Under the pieces are notes generated by a model. That model was not told the DNA's origin. It worked only from the letters and a program-made list of their open reading frames with translations, and made no database searches. Positions 55,099 to 62,510 of a stretch of DNA of 64,000 bases are shown here, one piece after another. The DNA is from Akkermansiaceae bacterium (GTDB lineage Bacteria > Verrucomicrobiota > Verrucomicrobiia > Verrucomicrobiales > Akkermansiaceae): positions 1 through 64,000 of the forward strand of contig JAGYIT010000013.1 of NCBI GenBank assembly GCA_018402445.1. Direction: 5' to 3'. The stretch's first letter is position 1. Each line of letters starts with the position of its first letter. The position numbers and the translations under genes were made by a program.

Positions 55099-57167
55099 TC
55101 GATATGGAACTTAAGGAGCTGGCAAAGCATTTGGACGATGAGGTGCGGGCGCGTTGTGACGGGGATAAGGATCTGGAGGGGCCGGAGGACGGATTCACGG
55201 AGGTGATGCTGGAATACCTGGCGCGGGATGGGCAGGTGGATACGTGGGAGCTGGGGTATGCCAAGAAACCGGGACGCAGGGGGGCACCGGCTTTCAAGAT
55301 CAACGCGTGGCACATCCACTCGCAGGGAGAGGACGACAGCGCCCCGATGGTGGATCTGTTTGTGACCCTTTATGAGCCGGACACCGAAGGGGAATTGATC
55401 CCAAAGGCGCGGATCGCGGAGCATTTCCAATGGGCGAGGAATTTCCTGGAGGCATCGTTGACCGGTTTCGGTGGAAGGATGCACGAGATGGAGGAAAGCG
55501 CCCCGCCTTACGAATCCGTGCAGACGATTTACCGGAGGAGGGGTGAGCTGGAGACGGCGCGAATTTTCCTCCTGACAAATGGTGTGGCGAAGCAAAGCGA
55601 GGAGGTGGATAGCCTGCTCCATGGGGTGAAGGTGAAGCATTTTCTCTGGGATCTGGAGAAGATGCGCAGGCTGCTGGGGAGCGGCCAGGAGCGGGAGACG
55701 ATCGTGATCGATCTGGAGGGGGACTACGGCGGCGGTGTGCCGTGCATTTCCCGGCACGATGGGACCGGCGAATACACAGCGTACCTTTCGTTTTTCCCGG
55801 CGACGCTTTTGGCAAGGATTTACGGGGACTATGGTCCGCGACTGCTTGAAAAGAACGTGCGCTCATATCTGCAGGCTCGTGGAAAAGTGAACAAGGGAAT
55901 CCAGACCACGATACGTGAGGCACCCCAACGTTTTCTGGCCTACAACAACGGCATCTCGGCGACGGCGGAGACGGTGGAGGTTTCCAAGGATGGAACGCTG
56001 CGGCTGCTGCGGGATTTCCAGATTGTGAACGGTGGGCAGACGACAGCGTCAATCTATCACGCGGTGAGGAAAGAGAAGGCGGATATTTCCAAGGTGTCGG
56101 TGCAGGTGAAAGTCACTGTCGTACACAGCGAAAAGCAGGTGGCGGAGTTCGTGCCGCTGATTTCGCTATACGCTAACAGCCAGAACAAGGTGAACACGGC
56201 GGATTTTTCCGCGAATGATGTGTTCCACCAGAAACTTGAATCACTTTCCCGGACGATCTGGGCACCGGCGGCGGATGGCATGTCGCGGGGAACGCGGTGG
56301 TATTACGAGCGGGCGCGGGGCTCGCACTTGGATGACAAAGCGCGTGCCGGCACCCCGGCGAGGCAGAAATCATGGTTGGAGGAGCATCCACTTACCCAGA
56401 AGTTCACAAAAACGGATGTGGCAAAGTATGAGCACGCTTGGGATCAGCTTCCGCACCTTGTTGGGAAGGGAGCTGAGAAAAACTTTGTGGAATGGACGTT
56501 GCGGCAGTCGCGGGCGAAGGCTGCGCTGCCTGAGCTCGATTATTTCAAGAAGCTGGTAGCAAAAGCCATCTTGTGGCGTAGAGCGGAGAAGATCGTGAAT
56601 GGACTCAAGCAAGGCGGCTACCGGGCAAATGTGGTGGCGTATTCGTTGGCATGGCTTTCACGGGAAACGGGAAGCCAACTGGACTTGGAGGCGATCTGGG
56701 AGAAGCAGGGACTTTCTGGGAACGTCGAGGAGGCGGTCAGGTTGATCGCACGCGAGGCATTCATCTACCTGACGGAAACCGCCGGAGGCAGGAACGTGAC
56801 GGAGTGGTCGAAGCGGGAGGAATGTTGGGAAGGTTTCAAATCAAAGAAGATAGTGATTCCCGCATTGGCAAGGGCGCGGAGGAAGGCACCTGTTGCCCCG
56901 GAAAGCGAGAGCTCAGGAACTAAGCAAGGCGCTAGGGAAAAACTTCCGTGGCAGGAGCTTTTCAATGAAATCCAGAAGCTCCGTATGGAAGCCTGGGATA
57001 GCTTGTCAGCGTGGGGTAAGGAAACGGGCAATTTGGAGCCGTGGCAGCAGACCCTTTGCATAAACTTCCGGGCTAAGCTGGAAAGGGGTAAGAAGCCCAA
57101 GGTGCCGGAATGCGAGACGATGCTGGAGCTGTTTGATGCTGCTTGTGGAAAGGGTTTCATTCCATGA
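55095..57167 (+). CDS. AIPR-family (abortive infection phage resistance) protein
   Basis: The 690-residue protein has the AIPR core: QRFLAYNNGISATAE near residue 275, FQIVNGGQTTASIYHA near 315, and SQNKVNTADFSANDVFHQKL near 365. The N-terminal third has a nuclease-like alpha/beta look. AIPR proteins are found in phage-resistance and restriction-type operons. It overlaps both neighbours (ATGA at each end), showing tight coupling. Confidence 0.9.
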   Translation: MIDMELKELAKHLDDEVRARCDGDKDLEGPEDGFTEVMLEYLARDGQVDTWELGYAKKPGRRGAPAFKINAWHIHSQGEDDSAPMVDLFVTLYEPDTEGELIPKARIAEHFQWARNFLEASLTGFGGRMHEMEESAPPYESVQTIYRRRGELETARIFLLTNGVAKQSEEVDSLLHGVKVKHFLWDLEKMRRLLGSGQERETIVIDLEGDYGGGVPCISRHDGTGEYTAYLSFFPATLLARIYGDYGPRLLEKNVRSYLQARGKVNKGIQTTIREAPQRFLAYNNGISATAETVEVSKDGTLRLLRDFQIVNGGQTTASIYHAVRKEKADISKVSVQVKVTVVHSEKQVAEFVPLISLYANSQNKVNTADFSANDVFHQKLESLSRTIWAPAADGMSRGTRWYYERARGSHLDDKARAGTPARQKSWLEEHPLTQKFTKTDVAKYEHAWDQLPHLVGKGAEKNFVEWTLRQSRAKAALPELDYFKKLVAKAILWRRAEKIVNGLKQGGYRANVVAYSLAWLSRETGSQLDLEAIWEKQGLSGNVEEAVRLIAREAFIYLTETAGGRNVTEWSKREECWEGFKSKKIVIPALARARRKAPVAPESESSGTKQGAREKLPWQELFNEIQKLRMEAWDSLSAWGKETGNLEPWQQTLCINFRAKLERGKKPKVPECETMLELFDAACGKGFIP

Positions 57168-58465
57168 GTGTGAAAAAAGAGGGGATTGCCGCGCGCTGGG
57201 AAAGTCTATCGAGAAGAGCGCGTAGCGTTGCCTTGGCTAATGTGAGAGTGCGTGATCTGGCGCAACGGGCGGGATTCACTTGGTATTATAAAAGGGGTGA
57301 CGAAATCCTAGCGGACTTTCTGGGCCATGACGGAGAAGATATTTTCAAAGTGTATGGCCTTGGGAAAACGAAGGTCACCAGATTATGCGACATTTTAGAA
57401 ACACTCACGGATGGGGACGAGGATGTGGCGATTCACTTGCCGCGCCCCATCTCACCTGTCGAAAGTTTGGATAAATGGGCTGTTTCTTTGGATTTCCCCT
57501 ATGACTTAATCTCATTGCCTATCCGTTTGTGCCATTACTTTGAGGAGAATGGCATTACGACTGTGGGAGGGATTATCGAGGAGTGGGAGCGACTGGGTGC
57601 GACGGGCTTTAAGGCGGAGCGGAATTTGGGCAGGAAATCGGTCAATGAATTGGCTGCGTTCGTGGATAGCCTCGTGTCAGGAAATGTGGAGGTCGCATCG
57701 CGGTTTCTCCCACTTGGGAGCGAAGGTGTCGGGACGGATTTAGCGGCATCGCTAGTGCATGTTCTTGTTGTTCACTCTCCAGCTGAATTGGGGATGATGG
57801 AACGGCGACTACAGGAGGGACTGACTCTGGAGGAAAGCGCAGAAACACAAGATCTCACACGCGAGCGCGTTCGCCAAGTGGAGAGCAAGTTTCTCCAGCA
57901 AGTGCGGCGAAGGCTCGACTATTTCAGCTCACAAAGGGACGCAATTTTAGATGCATGGTTGCGAGGTGAGGATTGGTTCACACTCGTAAGGTGGCATCAA
58001 TCTTCCCACGGTGGGCGACTGATGAAAGCGGCTTTGGACGCGATCTTCAAGGATAGCGCACATGGCGTTGCAAAGGATCTTGCACTAGAGTCGCGTTTGG
58101 AAGGTATCGAAGAGGCACTCTGGTCGGCTCAGGATCTTTGGTTTGGGGGTGTGATCCTCGAAGATTTTCTAAATCCCTTCCAGCAGGAGGAACGCGAAGC
58201 GTTTTGCGCACGGTTAATGGAAATGAACAGCTTCCGCCTCGACCAATCTACAGCGCGTGTTCATCCGGGACGGACTGATTTACGCCGCTGCACGGAGGCG
58301 ATGCTCATCGGCGAGGAAGATCCATTGCCTTTGACGTGGATATTAGAACTGATCCGCAAGACCGGGTATCATCCAAATATAGAACGCAATGATCTGCTGA
58401 GGAGAAGGAGCATGTGGAGAAAGCATTATGATTTCCCTGATGAGATGATCCTATGGCGGGAGTGA
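57164..58465 (+). CDS. HhH/alpha-CTD-like plus sigma-70 region 4-like protein of unknown function
   Basis: The 433-residue protein starts with ATGA overlap. Residues 48-75 contain a helix-hairpin-helix (FKVYGLGKTKVTRLCDIL). Residues 114-170 match the RNA polymerase alpha C-terminal domain (LISLPIRLCHYFEENGITTV, then RNLGRKSVNELAAFV). Residues 220-247 match sigma-70 region 4 (LTLEESAETQDLTRERVRQV, then ESKFLQQVRRRL). The rest (250-433) is helical and unrecognised. I know of no described protein with this order in such an operon. It could bind promoters or RNA polymerase, or use the HhH modules to bind DNA ends. Confidence 0.75.
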   Translation: MSVKKEGIAARWESLSRRARSVALANVRVRDLAQRAGFTWYYKRGDEILADFLGHDGEDIFKVYGLGKTKVTRLCDILETLTDGDEDVAIHLPRPISPVESLDKWAVSLDFPYDLISLPIRLCHYFEENGITTVGGIIEEWERLGATGFKAERNLGRKSVNELAAFVDSLVSGNVEVASRFLPLGSEGVGTDLAASLVHVLVVHSPAELGMMERRLQEGLTLEESAETQDLTRERVRQVESKFLQQVRRRLDYFSSQRDAILDAWLRGEDWFTLVRWHQSSHGGRLMKAALDAIFKDSAHGVAKDLALESRLEGIEEALWSAQDLWFGGVILEDFLNPFQQEEREAFCARLMEMNSFRLDQSTARVHPGRTDLRRCTEAMLIGEEDPLPLTWILELIRKTGYHPNIERNDLLRRRSMWRKHYDFPDEMILWRE

Positions 58466-58485
58466 AAATTGGGGGGCGGACTCAT

Positions 58486-58581
58486 CCCTTCGAATCCCGC
58501 CGCCTCAAAGCCGAGGTCGAGGAACCCGGCACCGGAGAAAAAGGAGAAAACCGCGTGTTTGGCTGGCGATGGATGGGGCAT
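58486..58581 (-). pseudogene. 5' fragment of a second C5 DNA methyltransferase
   Basis: The minus frame reads HAVFSFFSGAGFLDLGFEA, motif I of a C5 methyltransferase, and loses homology after about 30 residues, 20 bp from the stop of the sixth defence gene. No other motifs follow. The remainder of the gap to 58749 shows no gene. Confidence 0.6.
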
Positions 58582-58749
58582 GGGGTTGGCGGGGCAATGC
58601 GAAATTCCAGAACCGGGAGCCGTTGGCAAGGCACTCGGCATCACGATTTGTGATGCCTGATTCTGGAGAGCAAGCAGACCCAGGGCAAACCTGAATCGCG
58701 GCTTGGCGGGCGGATGAGGGGGATACGATGGTGTTGATGGAAGAATTCC

Positions 58750-58832
58750 GACCACGGAGAACAGGGAGAACACAGAGGTCTTGGTTCGAAACCCTAAGAT
58801 ATGGCAGGAGAGTCTCCGTGTTCTCCGTGGTC
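58750..58832. repeat. Inverted-repeat element beside the VapC-type gene
   Basis: GACCACGGAGAACA at 58750-58763 pairs with TGTTCTCCGTGGTC at 58819-58832, with weaker pairing inside (AGAACACAGAGG and CTCCGTGTTCT). It is of the kind of intergenic repeat that is abundant in verrucomicrobial genomes and may also terminate the toxin-antitoxin transcript. Confidence 0.6.
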
Positions 58833-58835
58833 AGT

Positions 58836-59543
58836 TCAGGTTGCGGCGAGAACCAAGGCACCGGGAAGTTTTTTCGCGGCTTTTTCGAAGGTCACCAGGG
58901 TTTGTCCTTCCTCCCGGGCGGCACCGTGGATGAGGCGGTCGATGAAGCCGGGTTTCGTTTGGGAAAGGTTCGGAAGATCGAAGACAAGCCGGGCGGAAGG
59001 CGTGATGGTTACGGGAGATTCCGCAGTCAGGGCTTTGAGCGCCGCCAAGGCATCGGCCTTGGTGAAGCCGAAATGGAACTGGAGTGCGTAGTAGCATTCG
59101 GAAAGCACGAGGTCGGAGATGAAGAGCGGGTTTCCTGCTTGGCGTTGCTTCTCGTAGAAGGAGAGGGCGAGTGTCAGTTGGGGCTCAGGGCTTACGGTGA
59201 GGATGCGAAGGACGAAGGAGGTATCGAGGTAGAAGGAAGCCATGGTTGTTAGAAGGGGGCTGTGGCGCTTCGTCCGAAGTGTGATGGATTCACGGATGTC
59301 ATCCATCTCATAACTCACTCCCTCTGTCGGATATTTCGACGCGATCTTCAGCCAAGGGTAGGCTTTGGCCGCTTCTGGATGGAGGGCGGTGGGATCCGAG
59401 GATTTGCCTGTGGTTTCGATTTCCCCGGAGAGCCATCTTTCGAAAAGCTCGACCGTGACCGCCCTGACAGGACGCCCTTCCAAGGCGCTGCGCGCCTTCA
59501 CGTTGCGATAGAGTTCATCGGGAATCTCCAAGGTGGCTTTCAT
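58836..59543 (-). CDS. In-frame antitoxin-PIN toxin fusion (VapBC-like)
   Basis: One continuous frame of 235 residues starts at ATG 59543. The first 100 residues are an RHH-like antitoxin (MKATLEIPDELYRNVKARSA, LEGRPVRAVTVELFERWL). No stop follows; the frame runs directly into a PIN toxin beginning MASFYLDTSFVLRIL at 59243, with SDLVLSECYYALQFHFG and PGFIDRLIHGAA as later acidic blocks. Either the toxin is started separately at ATG 59243, or the two are made as a fusion. The antitoxin start is 33 bp from the polA stop. Confidence 0.75.
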   Translation of the reverse strand: MKATLEIPDELYRNVKARSALEGRPVRAVTVELFERWLSGEIETTGKSSDPTALHPEAAKAYPWLKIASKYPTEGVSYEMDDIRESITLRTKRHSPLLTTMASFYLDTSFVLRILTVSPEPQLTLALSFYEKQRQAGNPLFISDLVLSECYYALQFHFGFTKADALAALKALTAESPVTITPSARLVFDLPNLSQTKPGFIDRLIHGAAREEGQTLVTFEKAAKKLPGALVLAAT

Positions 59544-59575
59544 GGGAATACGGGTAGCTGTATTCCTGTGTCTTG

Positions 59576-62360
59576 TCAATGCGCCGCGAGCCAGTTCTTT
59601 CCGGTGCCTTTCTCGACGAGGATGGGGACGCCGTGGGGGAGCGGGAGGGCGGTTTCCATGATGTGGAGGATCTTGGGGACGAGCTCCGTTTCCTCGTCGG
59701 GGTGGAGGTCGAAGACGAGTTCGTCGTGGACCTGGAGGAGCATTTTGGTTTGGTAGGGCTTTTTGCGGTAGCAGCTCGTCGATGCGGATCATGGCGATCT
59801 TGATCATGTCGGCGGCGGTGCCTTGGATGGGCATGTTGATGGCGGCGCGCTCGGCGTTCTGGCGTAGGCCGACGTTGCCGGAGGAGAGGTCGGGGTAATA
59901 ACGGCGGCGGCCGGAGAGGGTTTCGGCGTAGCCTTTTTCGCGGGACTCCTGGATGGTGCGGTCCATGTATTCCTTGATGGCGGGATATTCGCGGAAATAG
60001 GCGTCGATGAGCTCGGCGGCTTCGGCGCGGGGGATGGCGAGGCGCTGGGAGAGGCCGAAGGCGGAGATGCCGTAGATGATGCCGAAGTTGACCATCTTCG
60101 CGCCGGAGCGCATGTCGCGGGTGACTTCCTCGGGGGTGACGCCGTGGACTTTCGCGGCGGTGATGGTGTGGATGTCCGCGCCGTCCTGGAAGGCGGAGAT
60201 CATGGTCGGATCGCAGGCGAGGGCGGCCATCACGCGGAGCTCGATCTGGGAGTAGTCGCAGGAGAGGAGGGTGAAATTTTTCCTCGGAACGAAGGCCTGG
60301 CGGATTTTCCGGCCGGACTCGGAGCGGACGGGGATGTTCTGGAGGTTCGGATCGGAGGAGGCGAGGCGGCCGGTGGCGGCGAGGAGCTGGTGGTAGTGGG
60401 TGTGGATGCGGCCGGTCTCGGGGGCGATGTGGTTCGGCAACGCGTCGAGGTAGGTGGACTTGAGTTTCGTGGCTTCGCGGTATTCGAGGATTTCCGCGAT
60501 GATGGGGTGGATGCCGAGGAGGGTGGAGAGGGTTTGCTCGTCGGTCTTGTATTGGCCGGTGGCGGTTTTCTTGGGCTTGTCGAGGAGCTTCAGGTGATCG
60601 AAGAGGATCTGGCCGAGCTGTTTCGGCGAGGCGATGTTGAAGGGGGTGCCTGCATGGGCTTCGATGGACTTCGCGAGTTGGTCGATGCTTTTCTGGAGAT
60701 CGACGCCGATATCCTTGAGCGCGCTGGGATCGATGGCGATGCCCTCCATTTCCATGCGGACGAGGACGGGGAGGAGCGGGGATTCGATTTCGGTGAAAAC
60801 CTTTTCCATGCCGGATTCCTTGAGGAGCGGGCGGAGTTTTTCGGCGAGTTGGAAGGTGACGTCGGCGTCCTCGGCGGCGTATTCGGCCAAGGTGGCCAAG
60901 GGGATGGAGGCGATGTCGAGGTCCTTTGAGGGTTTCTTGGCTTCGGCGAAGGCGAAGAGGTCTTCGGATTGATGATTGATGATTGTTGATTGTTGATTGG
61001 CAATTTCCGTGAGTTTCACCGGGGTGTAACCGAGGAGGGTTTCGGAAAGGTAGTCCATGCCGTGGCGGCGCTCGGGGGCGACTAGGGTGTCGGCGAGCAT
61101 GGTGTCGAAAAACGGGCCGGCGACGGTGATGCCGTGGGAGTGGAGGATGGAGAGGTCGTATTTGAGGTTGTGGCCGATTTTGACCGCCGTTCCGGCCAAG
61201 AGAGATTTGAGATTTGAAATGAGAGATTCGGAATATGGGAGATACCAGCCTTCGTGGGCTTTCCAGGAGAAGGCGATGCCGAGGAGTTTCGCGGAGTGGC
61301 GGTCGAGGGAGGTGGTCTCGATGTCGAAGCAGAAGGATTTTTGCGCGGCGAGGTTTTTGAAAAGTTCGGCTTGGAGGGATGGGGTGTTGGCGAGGTGGTA
61401 GGTGTGGGGGACTTCGCGGATGGTTTTGAAGGTGTCGAAGAGGGTGGGGGTTTGGGGGGCGGTGCTTTTTTCGGATGGCTGCGGACTGAAGTCCGCGCTC
61501 CATAGACGCTTGGTGAGGGACCGGAATTCGAAGTCGTTGAAGAGCTGTTTGAGAGCTTCGTCGTCGCGTTGGGAGAGAATCAGGTCGTCCCATGTGACCT
61601 CGACGGGGACGTCGGTGATGATGGTGGCGAGTTCCTTGGAGAGAAGAGCCTTGTCGGAGTTCGCCTCGACGGATTCCTTCTGCTTGCCTTTCAGGGAGGC
61701 GGTGTTCGCAAGGAGGTTCTCGATGGAGCCGAACTCGGCGATGAGTTTTTGCGCGGTCTTGGGGCCGATGCCGGGGACGCCGGGGATGTTGTCGGAGGCG
61801 TCGCCCATGAGGCCTAGCAGGTCAATGATCTGGTGCGGCTCGGCGACGCCCCAGATTTCCGGGAGCTGTTTTAGGCCGATGATTTCATGGTCGGTGCCCT
61901 TGCGGCCGGGTTTCCACATGAAGGTGGTGGGGGAAAGGAGCTGGGCGAAGTCCTTGTCCGGAGTGACCATATAGGACTCGAAGCCCTCGGGCTCGGCGCG
62001 CTTCACTAGGGTGCCGATGAGGTCGTCCGCCTCGAAGCCGTCGATCTCAAGGACGGGGATATGGAAGGCGCGGCAGAGGGCTTTCACGTGGGGGATGGAG
62101 GCGGCGAGCTCCTCGGGCATCTCATCGCGCTGAGCCTTGTAGGCGGGGTAGCGGATGTGGCGCGGGGTGGGCGCGGAGGTGTCGAAGGCGACGCCGATGT
62201 GGGTGGGCTTTTCCTTTTCGAGGATGGCAAGCAGGGTGTTGATGAAACCGTAGAGCGCGGAGGTATTGACACCCTTGGAGTTGCGTATGGGTGCCTGGAT
62301 AAAGGCGAAGTGGGCGCGGTAGATCAGGGCCATGCCGTCGAGCAGGAAAAGGCGGTGCAT
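59576..62360 (-). CDS. polA: DNA polymerase I, one frameshift near the 3' end
   Basis: The start MHRLFLLDGMALIYRAHFA is at 62360. The 5'-3' exonuclease domain (to about residue 290) has FEADDLIGT and GIGPKTAQKLI. The 3'-5' exonuclease domain keeps its acidic motifs (CFDIETTSLD, GHNLKYDLS, YAAEDADVTF), so proofreading should be active. The polymerase domain has LLSCDYSQIELRVMA and MVNFGIIYGISAFGL. An extra base at 59767-59768 puts the last 60 codons, including motif C VHDELVF, out of frame; correction restores 927 residues ending GTGKNWLAAH. A REP-like palindrome (61480-61503) encodes part of the linker after the first domain. Confidence 0.9.
61480..61503 (-). repeat. REP-like palindrome inside polA, copy B
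   Basis: The complement of these 24 bp matches 33001-33024 at 23 positions. It is translated as LWSADFSPQ between the 5'-3' exonuclease and 3'-5' exonuclease domains of polymerase I, a flexible place that tolerates insertion. Confidence 0.65.
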
Positions 62361-62510
62361 GGGGAAAGCCTTAAATTTTAAACCCCAAACCCCAAGGGGG
62401 AAATTTCCTTCGTCGGCTGATAAACCGGGTAGTTCCGCCGCGTAATTTGCGTGGCTATGTGCAAGTAACGCGTTGCGACGATGCCACTCCTGCGTAAATT
62501 TCAAAAAAGC

